DNA of 64,000 nt from Sebastes aleutianus (GCA_916700875.1 CAKAKS010000179.1:1-64000), one strand, 5' to 3'; numbered from the stretch's first letter, positions 1 through 12,709 are shown. The notes: generated from the sequence alone by a model not told the origin. A program made the numbers and translations.

Positions 1-187
1 CAAGGCAGCACAAGGCATGGTACATTCATCAGTCTGTGGGTCGTGTTACTTTGCTACTATACTCTTAAATACTGGATCAATTTGTGTTATAAATATTCAG
101 CACTTTTGCACCAGATTGTGATTGTTGCATCAGTGTTTTACCATTCTCACATATTTATCCTGCACCATGTATATTTATTCATCACTC

Positions 188-973
188 CAGTGGTGCATTT
201 ACTCAATAACTGTACTTAAGAACAAACTTGTTCTTGTTGTACTTGTACTTTACTTGAGTATTTCCATTTTATACTACTTTATACTTCTACTCTATTACAT
301 CTCAGAGGGGAATATTGTACATTTTACTCCACTACATTTGTCTGACAGCTTTAGTTACTTCCCAGATTACAATTTTTCTTCCTGTCCAGGGAAAACCACG
401 TATCTCCAGATGTGTTGATTTTGATTGTTTGTGATAAACTAAAGGATGAAGTGTTCCTTTATGGGTTTGAGACATTTCTCCTACAGTACTTCTTAAGCTA
501 AATATGACTATTTAAAAAGCCTCTTGGAATCAGCTGGAAAAATGCATCGTCACAACGCTGAAAACTGGGCTGTTTTTCTGACACCATGAAAAAGTTGACT
601 TTTTAGGACAGCGACAGCTACAACACACTATAGACGAGCTTATAGAATATGATGCATTGCTGTAGATTAAACCAGCCAACAGTATATAAAGGGGTTAAAA
701 TTAGCACAACCGTAAACATCTACAGCAGTAAAATGCAACATGCACATTAATGTAACAGGAATATTAATCCGAAACATCAGATATAATAGTAAAACACTGA
801 CGGGAACATTTACTGCACAATGAGTACTTTTACTTGAAATGCATTTTGCTGATACATACTTTTACCTAAGTACGGTTCTGAATGCAGGACTTTAACTTGT
901 AGTGGAGTATTTTCACAGTGTTGTATTTGTACTTTTACTTAAGTAAAGGCTCTGAATACTTCTTCCACCACTG
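188..973. mobile_element. Non-autonomous hAT-like MITE, unit 1
   Basis: The element begins CAGTGGTG and ends CCACCACTG, which are inverted ends of a very common fish repeat whose interior reads ACTTTTACTTAAGTAAAGG. The flanking 8-mers CATCACTC and CTCCACTC match at 6 of 8 positions, consistent with an old 8-bp hAT-type target duplication. There is no coding capacity. The same element sits at the same place in every type I unit, so it predates duplication of the array. Confidence 0.75.
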
Positions 974-2486
974 CTCCACTCTACTCATTCTACAGTATGT
1001 TGATGTGGAGAGAAAACCTTACAGCTTTAATATTCCTTATTACATATATTGATTATTATTTTTAGTGTATATTTACAGATAACATTACACATGTTCTGCT
1101 GAAAGTGGATTTAAGTCCTGGAAAGTTTTGTTGGAAAAGACTGTGGATAGTCATTTGTTTCTTCATCATAGTCAGTCACCTGCACCTTCTAACAGAGGAC
1201 AGGAATATCTAACTGCAGCACACCAGTGTTGGTGCACACAGTGTCGCTCTCACCTGTATGTACTTCTACATGTCACTAAACAGCTGAGTGGAGTTTTTCT
1301 TTTGGTTAACACCAACAGAAAATAAAAAAATTAGAAAAGCACAGAAGGAAGAATGTAAAAGAAACATGGAAATAATGATAAAGTATTTTATTTATTATCA
1401 ATCTGTATCCACAACATCTGAATTTAAATGAAGATGCTACAGTAACACAAACTAACAGGCAGCCTCTTTAGTGCTGAATAATTCTATTTGTGTATCTGAT
1501 TTCTGAGATAATTACATGAACAATTACTGAATGAAGCAACATATCAAGAGGCACAGTCACTTATGATTGTCTCCCAGATACCCAGAGGGATAGTTAGAAA
1601 TCTTTTGAAGGATAAGTAATAAAGACATTTTCTAGAAGACCCTTAAGAAAGGTCAGGTTTTGATGAAACTGTGCAGGAAACAATAATATCCATGTAAAAA
1701 ATGTGACAAAGTGGAAATAAAATCAAAATCCACGTCAGCCTGTAAAAAAAAAAGTACTTTGTCTCCACCTTGTGGAACTAAACAGAATGAAAATTATACC
1801 CATAAATCAACACTATCAACTGTATTATTTGGTATGTTGACTCTGAAAATATTTGTTCAAAATGATATAAAATGAATAGAATGTAATTCTGCATCATCAC
1901 TGCTAAACTGATTTGTTTGCACATAAAACAAGTGAAGGAACTGAAGCGTTTATCTATGAAAGTAACCAGTTACTATGAAACACAATGAAGCAATTGTGAA
2001 ATGTAAAAAATAAACAAGGTAAGATGAGGCTTTTTGTGATTATTTAATTTAAAATTATAGCTTTTTTTAGTGTAAACTTAAGGTTGTAGGTCCTTGGAAA
2101 ATAAAATGAAAAAATCTGTAGAAATATAATTATGACAGTAAATCTACTCGTCCCAGTTCTTGCAGCATATTTACATCACAAACACCATTTTGGCGAGAAT
2201 GCTTCACAAAACTTATTCTGCCTCCATTTATGCTTTAGTTTCTCATTCTGTGCTTTGGAAATATATTTTACAACAACCAAGGAATGTGTTCCATCATGTA
2301 ATTTGCTTAAAGAGATCAAATCAGATTTTTTCTTAAACCTTAATCTCTATATTTTCTTCATGTACTTTGAAATTACAGATTCTCTCCTATAAAGAACTAA
2401 CTGACAAGAAAACACCTCCGTTATAAAAATCCTAATAAATCACTTCGACCTCACCACCCTCCCTGAACATCTCAGAGAATCTCAGT

Positions 2487-3897
2487 TTAACAGATTTTGA
2501 TATCAGCAGTTTTAGCATCACCAGCCTTTCCAATACTGAAATATGGGAAGAGTTTCTCAGTGAAAGTGTCTCTGAGAGTGGAGATGTGAGTCATGTCTTC
2601 AGGGTCATAGAAGGACACCTCCCCCTTGTCATAGTCCAGCTGGACTCTGATCCTCTGGAGACTCTTCTTCACTCTGACTGTCTCATCAAGACCATCAGTG
2701 TATTTTCCACTGCGATGAAATAAACACCAGATTCCATATTCTGGTTCGGCATATCTCTTCCCCTTCCTGTCAACTGACTCTTTAGCCAAACCTACATTCC
2801 AGTCAGGATGGTCTCCCACCTCCACCTCCCAGCTGTGTTTCCCTGAGCTGAAGCCCTCAGAGCCCAGAACAATGGTAGAATTTGTGTTTCTCTCTGGATT
2901 GTCAGGAAGCTGCTGGATTGTGTCTCCATATCTCACACTGGTCAGATCATCAGACAGATAGAGCCAGCGGTTTGCAGTGTTTGGGTCCAGAATGAAAGGA
3001 CTGAAGTGGACCTTGTCCTTCATCTTCTCCCAGACTCTGAAGGACAGGTTGCCCAGGTGTTTGGCCACATCTATCAGCGCTCCTGAGACCAGCTGTGGAT
3101 CTGACAGTGAGCACTGGACTCTGGCTCTGGTCTGAGTGGCTTTATAACTGCTGAGGAAGGGCACGCTGTGTTTCTGCAGGTCTTCTTCAACAGCAGAGAT
3201 ACTGTCTGACAGAGAGGAGATGTGCTCCTGAATCATCTTCATCTCTCTGCTGATAGTCTTCCCCTTCTGCTCCTCTTCCTCCCTCAGAGCTGCCAGTCTG
3301 GACTCCTCTTCCTCTTTCAGGAACTGCTGGAGCTTGTTGAACTCTGCTCTGATCTGCCTCTCTGTGGTCAACAGCTGCTTCATGAAGTGTTTAACCATTT
3401 CCTCGTATGTTTTTCTCTACTTGTTTGTGTGTGTCCCTCTTGTCCTGTAGAGACCTTTAAGTCAGATTTCAGCTGGTCCTTTCAGGTCACTGACTGCTTG
3501 TTCTACAGGAACCACCTTGTGACTCCTGGTGGAGAGAAAACTCACAGACAGACACACAGCTCTCTCTTCATCCTTACAGAACAAGTTAGTCCTCTTCTCG
3601 ATGTTTACTCACACCACCTCCACCTTCTTCTCTTCTTTTTCTGTCTCAGATGATCCAGCTTTCTGTCTCTCAGCAAACAAGTCAGACAGTTCCTTCATGC
3701 AAAAGTTCACCTGGGTATAATCTTTGAGGATTTTCTTTTACAAATGGGACAGTTTTTGTTTCAGCTTGTTCCCAGAATTTCTTCAGGCAGCTTGAACAGA
3801 AGCTGTGGTTGCAGCTCAGAGACACAGGATCTCTGAAAGTCTCTGAACACACATGGCAGTTCAGGTAACTTTCAAGAAGAACAATTTTCTCAGCCAT
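2487..3897 (-). pseudogene. TRIM35-like copy 1, multiply frameshifted
   Basis: The conserved MAEK start at 3897 opens a RING finger (NCHVC, CNHSFCSSC), but a missing T in the T-run near 3765 shifts the frame before the last two RING cysteines. The B-box part (about 3420-3680) holds a cluster of further one-base changes relative to sister copies (extra C, T, T and C, a missing G). The coiled coil and whole PRY-SPRY are open from 3398 to 2487. The stop is a CAA-to-TAA change that trims the usual QTEIL tail. SPRY variable segments read NRW, NSTIV and DWN. It may be a pseudogene, or the indel cluster may be consensus error. An internal ATG at 3398 could give a coiled-coil/SPRY product without RING or B-box. 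Confidence 0.85.
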
Positions 3898-3971
3898 TTC
3901 CTCTGATTAACAGCAAGACTCACCAAATCTGTTTCCCTTTAAATTACAGATTACAATCCTTCTGATCTGTG

Positions 3972-4043
3972 TTTACAGTGGAGATCCTCCACCCTGTAAT
4001 GGCGTCTCAGCAATATTGAAATCAGCTTTAAGTTTCAGTTTCC
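3972..4043 (-). promoter_or_regulatory. TRIM copy 1 promoter: ISRE, mutated TATA
   Basis: On the coding strand, positions 4043-4031 read GGAAACTGAAACT, a perfect interferon-stimulated response element, 134 bp before the ATG. The TATA position used in other copies (3977-3972) reads TGTAAA here, so this copy may have a weakened core promoter. Function is inferred from sequence only. Confidence 0.65.
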
Positions 4044-4452
4044 ATTCTTTTAAGTAAATAACTGACATTTAATTTTCTATCCAGCAGATGGTGCTATTTG
4101 ATTAATTAACATATTTTACAGAAGCTTTCCACATAATGTGCCTTAGCATTGTTACCTGTTTAAAAAATATTTATTTTTAAGTGAGAAACAAAACATACAT
4201 AATAAAATGTGTTGACATTGTAAACAAATGTTTGACTCCAGAAACACCTAGTTAAAACACAAATTTAATATTTTATGTTTACATGTTTTAAGAAATAACC
4301 ACCATGTCAAATCATGTGTTATTCAACCAAAGTGTTAAATCATGAAATCATATTTTCATTAAATAAAAATGTACTCATGCATGGTACGCAGCAAAAATGT
4401 GAATGAAAAACGTAAATAACCATAAATAACTCTCTAAGAATCAGCTCCACCA

Positions 4453-4712
4453 TCAGGCCAGTTTCACCAGTCTCTCACTGGCCTCCCACAGTTTCTCTGT
4501 CACACCAGCGTCTCTTGTGAAAGGACGCAGAGTAGCTGGTCGGCAGTCAACGAAGTAACCTCCGCTGTGTTTGGCAGCTTCATCTGACACAGCACAGTAG
4601 ACGACAGTCTGAGCTCCAATCTCACACGGCACAAAAAACATCCACATGATCACCTGCATCAGCATCCGGAACAGGATGGAGTAGTGGCACGTCCAACCGC
4701 TTTGGACAAAAC
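4453..4712 (-). CDS. DHRS13/retinol dehydrogenase-like last exon (unit 1)
   Basis: The exon is 260 nt, entered by a splice acceptor on the minus strand (pyrimidine-rich, ending CTCCAG|GT at 4713) and ending in TGA. It encodes the C-terminal 85 residues of a short-chain dehydrogenase: GAQTVVYCAVSDEAAKHSGG, YFVDC and RDAGVTEKLWEASERL. This matches the family tail GAQT...CA...SG.YF.DC...RD...A..LW, and the LWEAS.RL ending is nearest DHRS13 from memory. The enzyme would be an NAD(P)H retinol/aldehyde oxidoreductase, but the Rossmann fold and catalytic YxxxK exons are absent from the window. It lies 556 bp 5' of TRIM copy 1 on the same strand. The exon is open; whether any transcript uses it is unknown. 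Confidence 0.7.
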
Positions 4713-5217
4713 CTGGAGCGACACATGGAAGCAGAGATATTAGGAGAGATATATGTAGTGTGAGGAATATACACACTGTATGTTCAAGGTGGGCGATATG
4801 ATTCAACTCTTCTAGCTTTGGATTAGTCATTTTATATCTTGATTTACGTATATCTGTCAACGTTAACGCGGTAATAATGTATGGACATGTGTATGTATGC
4901 GTGCAGGAAACTGTAAGTTGGCTGGTTAAATGGTTGTGTGGTTATGTCTCAAACATTGCAGTTATTGCTAAACATAAAGTGAATCCAGCTCACAGTTAGC
5001 ACTATTTAAAGCTAGCACTGGAGACCTCAAGGCAGCACAAGGCATGGTACATTCCTCAGTCTATGTGTGGTCGTGTTACTTTGCTACTATACTCTTAAAT
5101 ACTGGATCAATTTGTGTTATAGATATTCAGCACTTTTGCATCAGATTGTGATTGTTGCATCAGTGTTTTACCATTCTCACATATGTATCCTGCACCATGT
5201 ATATTTATTCATCACTC

Positions 5218-5992
5218 CAGTGGTGCATTTACTCAATAACTGTACTTAAGAACAAACTTGTTCTTGTTGTACTTGTTCTTTACTTGAGTACTTCCATTTC
5301 ATGCAACTTTATACTTCTAGTCCACTACATCTCAGAGGGAAATATTGTACTATTTCCTCCACTACATTTGTCTGACAGCTTTAGTTACTTTTCAGATTAC
5401 ATTTTTTCTTCCTGAAAACCATGTACTGTATCTCCAGATGTGTTGATTTTGAATGTTTGTGATAAACTGAAGGATGAAGTGTTCCTTTATGGGTTGAGAC
5501 ATTTCTCCTATCTAAAGCTAAATAGACTATTTAAAAAGCCTCTTGGATCAGCTGGAAAATGCATCGTCACAATGCTGAAAACAGGGCTGTTTTTCTGACA
5601 ACATGAAAAGTTGACTTTTTAGGACAGCGAAGCTACAAACAAACACATGACGATCTTATAGAATATGATGCATTGCTGTAGATTAAACTACCCAACAGTA
5701 TATAAAGGAGTTAAAATCAACACAACCTTAAACATCTACAGCAGTAAAATGCAGCATACACATTAATGTAACAGGAATATTAATCCAGAAACATCAGATA
5801 TAATAGTAAAACACTGACAGGGAACATTTTACTGCACAATGAGTACTTTTACTTGAAATACATTTTGCTGATACATACTTTTGCCTCAGTAAGGTTCTGA
5901 ATGCAGGACTTTAACTTGTAGTGGAGTATTTTCACAGTGTTGTATTAGTACTTTTACTTAAGTAAAGGCTCTGAATACTTCTTCCACCACTG
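5218..5992. mobile_element. Non-autonomous hAT-like MITE, unit 2
   Basis: CAGTGGTG...CCACCACTG ends as in unit 1, uninterrupted. Its interior at 5361-5372 (ACTACATTTGTC) is the empty site corresponding to the 4.85-kb insertion in unit 4. Confidence 0.75.
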
Positions 5993-7335
5993 CTCCACTC
6001 TACTCATTCTACAGTATGTTGATGTGGAGAGAAAACCTTACAGCTTTAATATTCCTTATTACATATATTGATTATTATTTTAGTGTATTTACAGATAATA
6101 TTACACATGTTCTGCTGAAAGTGGATCTAAGTCCTGGACAGTTTTGTTGGAAAAGACTGTGGATAGTCATTTGTTTCTTCATCATAGTCAGTCACCTGCA
6201 CCTTCTAACAGAGGACAGGAATATCTAACTGCTGCACACCAGTGTTGGTGCACACAGTGTCCCTCACCCCTTTATGTACTTCTACATGTCACTAAACAGC
6301 TGAGTGGAGTTTTTCTTTTGGTTAACACCAACAGAAAATACAAAAATTAGAAAAGCACAGAAGGAAGAATGTAAAAGAAACATGGAAATAACGATAAAGT
6401 ATTTTATTTATTAGCAATCTGTATACACAACATCTGAATTTAAATGAAGATGCTACAGTAACACAAACTAACAGGCAGCCTCTTTAGTGCTGAATAATTC
6501 TATTTGTGTATCTGATTTCTGAGATAATTACATGAACAATTACAAAACTGTGCAGGAAACAATAATATCCATGTAAAAAATGTGACAAAGTGGAAATAAA
6601 ATGATCAAAATCCTCGCCAGCCTGTAAAAAGAAAAAGTGTACTTTGTCTCCACCTTGTGGAACTAAACAGAATGAACATTATACCCATAAATCAACACTA
6701 TCAACTGTATTATTTGGTATGTTGACTCTGAAAATATTTGTTCAAAATGATATAAAATGAATAGAATGTAATTCTGCATCATCACTGCTAAACTGATTTG
6801 TTTGCACATAAAACAAGTGAAGGAACTGAAGCGTGTATCTATGAAAGTAACCAGTTACTATGAAACACAATGAAGCAATTGTGAAATGTAAAAAATAAAC
6901 AAGGTAAAATTAAGCTTTTTGTGATTATGTGATTTAAAATTATTGCTTTTTTTAATGTAAACTTAAGGTTGTAGGTCCTTGGAAAATAAAATAAAAAAAT
7001 CTGTAGATAAATGTAGAAATATAATTATGACAGTAAATCTACTCGTCCCAGTTCTTGCAGCATATTTACATCACAAACACCATTTTGGGGAGAATGCTTC
7101 ACACAACTTATTCTGCCTCCATTTATACTTTAGTTTCTCATTCTGTGCTTTGGAAATATATTTTACAACAACCAAGGAATGTGTTCCATCATGTAATTTG
7201 CTTAAAGAGATCAAATCAGATTTTTTTCTCTAACCTTAATCTCTATATTTTCTTCATGTACTTTGAAATTACAGATTCTCTCCTATAACGAACTAACTGA
7301 CAAGAAAACACCTCCGTTATAAAAATCCTAATAAA

Positions 7336-8793
7336 TCACTTCGACCTCACCACCCTCCCTGAACATCTCAGAGAAATCTCAGTTTGACAGATTTTGATAT
7401 CAACAGTTTTAGCATCACCAGCCTCTCCAATATTGAACCATGGGAAGAGTTTCTCAGTGAAAGTGTCTCTGAGAGTGTAGATGTGAGTCATGTCTTCAGG
7501 GTCGTAGAAGGACACCTTCCCCCTGTCATAGTCCAGCTGGACTCTGATCCTCTGGAGACTCTTCTTCACACTGACTGTCTCATCAAGACCATTACTGTAT
7601 TTTCCACTGCGATGCAATAAACACCAGATTCCATATTCTGGTGAGGCATATATCTTCCCCTTCCTGTCAACTGACTCTTTAGTCAAACCTACATTCCACC
7701 CAGGATGGTCTCCCACCTCCACCTCCCAGCTGTGTTTCCCTGAGCTGAAGCCCTCAGAGCCCAGAACAGTGTGACAGAATTTGTGAATCTCTCTGGATTG
7801 TCAGGAAGCTGCTGCCTTGTGTCTCCATATCTCACACTGGTCAGATCATCAGACAGATAGAGCCAGCGGTTTGCAGTGTTTGGGTCCAGAATGACAGGAC
7901 TGAAGTGGACCTTGTCCTTCATCTTCTCCCAGACTCTGAAGGACAGGTTGCCCAGGTGTTTGGCCACATCTACCAGCGCTCCTGAGACCAGCTGTGGATC
8001 TGACAGTGAGCACTGGACTCTGGCTCTGGTCTGAGTGGCTTTATAACTGCTGAGGAAGGGCACGTTGTGTTTCTGCAGGTCTTCTTCAACAGCAGAGATA
8101 CTGTCTGACAGAGAGGAGATGTGCTCCTGAATCATCTTCATCTCTCTGCTGATAGTCTTCCCCTTCTGCTCCTCTTCCTCCCTCAGAGCTGCCAGTCTGG
8201 ACTCCTCTTCCTCTTTCAGGAACTGCTGGAGCTTGTTGAACTCTGCTCTGATCTGCCTCTCTGTGGACAACAGCTGCTTCATGGAGTGTTTAACCATTTC
8301 ATCATAATTTTTCTCCACTTCTTCATATTTGTCCCTCTTGTCCTGTAGAGACTTTAAGTCAGATTTCAGCTGGTCCTTCAGGTCACTGACTGCTTGTTCT
8401 ATAGGAACCACTTTGTGACCCTGGTGGAGAGAAAACTCACAGACAGGACACAAAGCTCTCTCTTCATCCTTACAGAACAGTTTAGTCACTTCTTGATGTT
8501 TACTACACACCACCATTACCTTCTTCTCTTCTTTTTCTGTCTCAGATGATCCACCTTTCTGTCTCTCCAGCAAACAAGTGCAGAAGAGTTCTTCAGAACA
8601 AAAGTTCCTGCTGGTTCATCTGTTGAGGACTTTGTTTACAATGGGACAGTTCTTGTTTCCAGCTTGTTCCCAGAATTTCTTCAGGCAGCTTGAACAGAAG
8701 CTGTGGCTGCAGCTCAGAGACCAGGATCTCTGAAAGTCATCTGAACACACATGGCAGTTCGCAAACTTTCACAAGAACAACTTTCTCAGCCAT
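7336..8793 (-). pseudogene. TRIM35-like copy 2, frameshifted RING and SPRY
   Basis: Open from 8573 to 7689 through B-box2 (CSKHQEVTKLFCKDE, CPVC, HQGH), the coiled coil and the first part of PRY-SPRY. The frame is lost near 7780, where AGTGTGACAG replaces AGTGGCAG, and resumes in another frame (7722-7336) to a tail changed by an extra A (GAGAAATC). The RING part (8600-8793) carries several small indels, such as GAGACCAGG for GAGACACAGG and AGTCATCTG for AGTCTCTG. The ATG at 8793 is kept. The linker before the coiled coil reads DKYEEVEKNYDE, unlike the KHKQVEK of most copies. Likely a pseudogene as assembled. Confidence 0.85.
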
Positions 8794-8868
8794 TTCCTTC
8801 GATTAACAGCAAGACGTCACCAATCTGTGTCCCCTTTGAATTACAGGTGACAATCCTTCTGATCTGTG

Positions 8869-8941
8869 TTTATAGTGGAGATCCTTCTACCCTGTAATGG
8901 CGTCTCAGCAATGTTGAAATCAGCTTTAAGTTTCAGTTTCC
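8869..8941 (-). promoter_or_regulatory. TRIM copy 2 promoter: ISRE and TATA
   Basis: The ISRE GGAAACTGAAACT lies at 8941-8929 and TATAAA at 8874-8869 on the minus strand, in the same arrangement as the intact copies although the downstream gene is broken. Confidence 0.65.
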
Positions 8942-10074
8942 ATTCTTTTAAGTAAATAACTGACATTTAATTTTCTAACCAGCAGATTGTGCTATTTGAT
9001 TAATGAACATATTTTTACTGAAAGCTTTCCACATAATGTGCCTTAGCATTGTTACTTGTTTAAAAAAAAATATTTATTTTTAAGTGAAAAACAAAACATA
9101 CATAATTAAAATGCGTTGACATTGGTAAACAAATGTGTTGACTCCAGAAATACCTAGTTAAAACACAAATTTAATATTTTTATGTTTACATGTTTTAAGA
9201 AATAACCACCATGTCAAATCATGTGTTATTAAACCAAAGTGTTAAATCATGAAATCATATTTTTATTAAATAAAAATGTACTCATGCATGGTACGCAGCA
9301 AAAATGTGAATGAAAAACATAAACATAAAAAAACGTACATAACCATAAATAACTCTCTAAGAATCAGCAGAGATATTAGGAGAGATATATGTAGTGTGAG
9401 GAATATACACTCTGTATGTTCAAGGTGGGCGATATGATTCAACTCTTCTAGCTTTGGATTAGTCATTTTATATCTTTATTTACGTATATCTGTAAAAAGT
9501 TAACACAATAATAACGTATTAACGCAAATTTGTTTTAACTCCACTAATGCAACTTGTGATTTTTAAGTTGTATGGACTCAGTTTTAAAGCTAGAGTGAAG
9601 ATACTGGTATCATATGAAACTAAACAAACCTAAGGAATCCATTGGTATCAACCATTTCATACTAGCTTGTGGCGGAGGAGAGTCTTTTCTTTGTGGACAT
9701 GTGTATGTATGCGTGCATGAAACTGTAAGTTGGCTGGTTAAATGGTTGTATGGTTATGTCCCAAACATTGCAGTTATTGCTAAACATAAAGTGAATCCAG
9801 CTCACAGTTAGTACTATTTAAAGCTAGCACTGGAGACCTCAAGGCAGCACAAGGCATGGTACATTCCTCAGTCTGTGTGGTCTTGTTACTTTGCTACTAT
9901 ACTCTTAAATACTGGACCAATTTGTGTTGTAAATATTCAGCATTTGTTGGTCATATTTATTTGTCCAAGGTTGCCTTTTGCACCAGAGTGTGGTTGTTGC
10001 ATCAGTGTTTTACCATTTTCACATATTTATCCTGCACCATGTTCATTTATTCACTTCTCCAGTGGTGGAATGTA

Positions 10075-10290
10075 CAGACGTAGGCAAAGTTGTTGGTACC
10101 CTTCCGTTAAAGAGAGAAAAACCCACAATGGTCACTGAAATAACTTGAAACTGACAAAAGTAATAATAAATAAAAATTTACTGAAAATGAACTAATGAAA
10201 ATCAGATATTGTTTTTGAATTGTGGTTCAACAGAATCATTTTAAAAAACAAACTAATGAAACTGACCTGGACAAAAATGATGGTACCCCT
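10075..10290 (+). repeat. Tc1 left inverted repeat
   Basis: Pairs with 11481-11695. Its outer part (GGTACCCTTCCGTTAAAG) and inner part (CAAAAATGATGGTACCC) are both matched on the right side, giving the outer and inner transposase-binding copies typical of long-repeat Tc1 elements. Confidence 0.9.
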
Positions 10291-10419
10291 AGAAAAGATG
10301 TAAAATAATGTGACCATAGGGACATGTTAAACTAAGGTGTGTCCTGTAATTAGCATCACAGGTATCTTCAAACTTGTAATCAGTCAGTCTGCCTATTTAA
10401 AGGGTGAAAAGTAGTCACT

Positions 10420-11476
10420 GTGCTGTTTGGCATCATGGTGTGTACCACACTGAACATGGACCACAGAAAGCTAAGGAGAGAGTTGTCTCAGGAGATCAGA
10501 AAGAACATTATAGACCTTCATGTTAAAGGTAAAGGCTATAAGACCATCTCCAAGCAGCTTGATGTTCCTGTGACTACAGCTGCACATATTATTCAGAAGT
10601 TTAAGGTCCATGGGACTGTAGCCAACCTCCCTGGACGTGGCCGCAAGAGGAAAATTGATGACATATTGAAGAGACGGATAATACGAATGGTAACCAAAGA
10701 GCCCAGAACAACTTCCAAAGAGATTAGAGGTGAACTCCAAGGTCAAGGTACATCAGTGTCAGATCGCACCATCCGTCACTGTTTGAGCCAAAGTGGACTT
10801 AATGGAAGACAACCGAGGAGGACACCAAATCATAAAAAAGCGAGACTGGAATTTGCCAAAATGCATATTGACAAGCCACAAAGCTTCTGGGAGAATGTCC
10901 TTTGGACAGATGAGACAAAACTGGAGCTTTTTGGCAAGTCACATCAGCTCTATGTTCACAGACGCAAAAATGAAGCATCCAAAGAAAAGAACACTGTACC
11001 TAATGTGAAACATGGAGGAGGCTCGGTTATGTTATGGGGCTGCTTTGCTGCATCTGGCACAGGGTGTCTTGAATCTGTGCAGGGTGCAATGAAATCTCAA
11101 GACTATCAAGGCATTCTGGAGCGAAATGTGCTGCCCAGTGTCAGAAAGCTTGGTCTCAGTTGCAGGTCATGGGTCCTCAAACAGGATAATGACCCAAAAC
11201 ACAGCTAAAAACACCCAAGAATGGCTAAGAACAAAACATTGGACTATTCTGAAGTGGCCTTCTATGAGCCCTGATCTAAATCCTATTGAACATCTGTGGA
11301 AGGAGCTGAAACATGCAGTCTGGAGAAGGCACCCTTCAAACCTGAGACAGCTGGAGCAGTTTGCTCACGAGGAGTGGGCCAACATACCTGTCGACAGGTG
11401 CAGAAGTCTCATTGAGAGTTACAGAAATCACTTGTTTGCAGTGATTGCCTCAAAAGGTTGTGCAACAAAATATTAA
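10420..11476 (+). pseudogene. Tc1-like transposase, frameshifted
   Basis: The N-terminal part (10420-11208) has the paired-type helix-turn-helix (KTISKQLDVP...), a GRGRKRK AT-hook-like linker, a second DNA-binding helix set, and the first catalytic Asp in WTDETK. It reads to QDNDPKHS and then stops. The rest of the DDE domain continues in another frame (about 11205-11476) with SPDLNPIEHLW, which holds the catalytic Glu, and ends GCATKY. The break is a two-base loss in a CACACA run at about 11203. The usual ~340-residue length is otherwise preserved. It would cut and paste at TA. As assembled it is inactive, though its inverted repeats could still respond to enzyme supplied in trans. Confidence 0.9.
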
Positions 11477-11480
11477 GTTA

Positions 11481-11695
11481 AGGGTACCATCATTTTTGTC
11501 TAGGCCAGTTTCATTAGTTTGTTTTTTTAAATGATTCTGCTGAACCATAATTCAAAAACAATATCTGATTTTCATTAGTTAATTTTCAGTGAATTTTTAT
11601 TTATTATTACTTTTGTCAGTTTCAAGTTATTTCAGTGACCATTGTGGGTTTTTCTTTCTTTAACGGAAGGGTACCAACGATTTTGCCTACGTCTG
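11481..11695 (-). repeat. Tc1 right inverted repeat
   Basis: Reverse complement of 10075-10290 with about ten substitutions. It ends ...CGTCTG followed by the target TA. Confidence 0.9.
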
Positions 11696-12709
11696 TATCT
11701 AAGTGAATTTCCTTTGAAATTGGAGGCCCCTGGCAGTTGTCTAAAAGTAAAGTCTGCTCCTGGCTGTTTTTTCTTCGTGAACCAGAGTGTTTATCACTGG
11801 TGTTTCTGACTGTTAGTAGTTGGGAAACTTGGGTGTGTGATGCAACTATGTCATGGTAAGTGTACTGCTAAGGACCCAAGGAAGCGCACTCTCGAGTGTG
11901 AAGTTGTTTGTATGAGCAGTTCTCGTGAAAGCTGCAAGCAGCAACACCACAGGCCAAGCATTCAGCCCGTTCTGAACAGGCATGTTTTGAACGGGCACTG
12001 CACTAGTTGATATAAAACAGAGAAAAGCATTAAATCCTCACATGTGATGAAGATGATCTTGCATGCTGTTCTATGGGGCTCTGTGTTGTCAGTGCAGAAT
12101 GGCTGCCTTTTGTACGTAGCTCAGAGAACACGAGGAGCGCTTGTTGACCATCAGCACCAAGAGTGACTGTTGCTTCACTTCGCCTGCATGTCACTTTGAG
12201 GAACAGTATGGAGGACGAAACCGGTCAAAATAAAAAATGAAGGAATAAATTACTTGATAAATAAAGAAATATTGATGTCTTAAATACATACAATATAATA
12301 ATTAATTAATTAATTTAAAAATAATATTGCAAATTAATTTAAAAAGAAAGAAATGGAAAAGTTAATAAAACTGTAATTAAAGATTACACAGGGGAATTAA
12401 TAAAATGATAAATAAATAAAGAAGCAAATATCATTTCATGTCACATTTTATCAATTAATTATTGCCTCCGTTTATTTTTTATATTATTTTTGGTACATTT
12501 AATGGCAAATGTATATATTTATTTATTTATTTATCGAGTCATTTATTTATTTGTTTTTTATTTTGGCAGGTTCCGTCCTCCATAGCACAGCACTTTGAGT
12601 CCAACTGACAGATGAGAGGCAGTTCAGAGAGTGAATGAGCTCCAGCAGGGGGCGCAGTCACACAAAGTAAAGCACCAACACACTCAGATGGAGGCCACAT
12701 TGATGCCAG

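Larger units (their letters stand above)
1..5027. repeat. Tandem unit 1 (type I flank, TRIM copy 1)
   Basis: The unit starts inside the CAAGGCAGCACAAGG motif that opens every unit. Layout: short leader (1-187), CAGTGGTG MITE (188-973), about 1.5 kb of AT-rich flank without a gene (974-2486) that is probably TRIM 3' UTR and spacer, TRIM copy 1, promoter, DHRS13-like exon, then a short AT-rich tail to the next unit. The small plus-strand ORFs in 974-2400 recur in every type I unit with frame-breaking changes, so I regard them as chance ORFs. The tail at about 4866-4900 carries a deletion (GTAATAATGTATGGACATG join) also found in unit 8. Confidence 0.85.
5028..9839. repeat. Tandem unit 2 (type I flank, TRIM copy 2)
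   Basis: Same layout as unit 1. The flank 5993-7335 has no gene. About 2 kb (5367-7330) is nearly identical to 22837-24800 of unit 4, with roughly five differences by eye. The DHRS13-like exon is missing: near 9368 the sequence joins GAATCAGC directly to AGAGATATTAGG, a ~300-bp deletion with a 3-base AGC overlap at the junction. The rest of the intron-side sequence (9370-9500) remains. The tail 9480-9839 is AT-rich, TTAACGC-containing dispersed repeat without a gene. Confidence 0.85.
10075..11695 (+). mobile_element. Tc1/mariner transposon, full length
   Basis: A 1621-bp element flanked by TA on both sides (10073-10074, 11696-11697). Ends are CAGACGTAGGCAAA and its complement, extended into long inverted repeats of about 215 bp (10075-10290 and 11481-11695) with about ten mismatches by eye. 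It contains one transposase gene. Units 7 and 10 show the uninterrupted site (GGTGGAATGTAACTAA near 38325 and 54003), so it arrived in unit 3 after the type II units diverged. Confidence 0.95.

Noticed and set aside
974..2400. Small plus-strand ORFs (60-105 codons) repeated in each type I flank
   Set aside because: They recur only because the flank is duplicated. Starts, lengths and frames change between copies through indels, and no domain is recognisable.
3222..3653. Plus-strand Leu-rich ORFs antisense to each TRIM coiled coil
   Set aside because: Shadow frames of the EEE/LREEEE coding stretch on the other strand.
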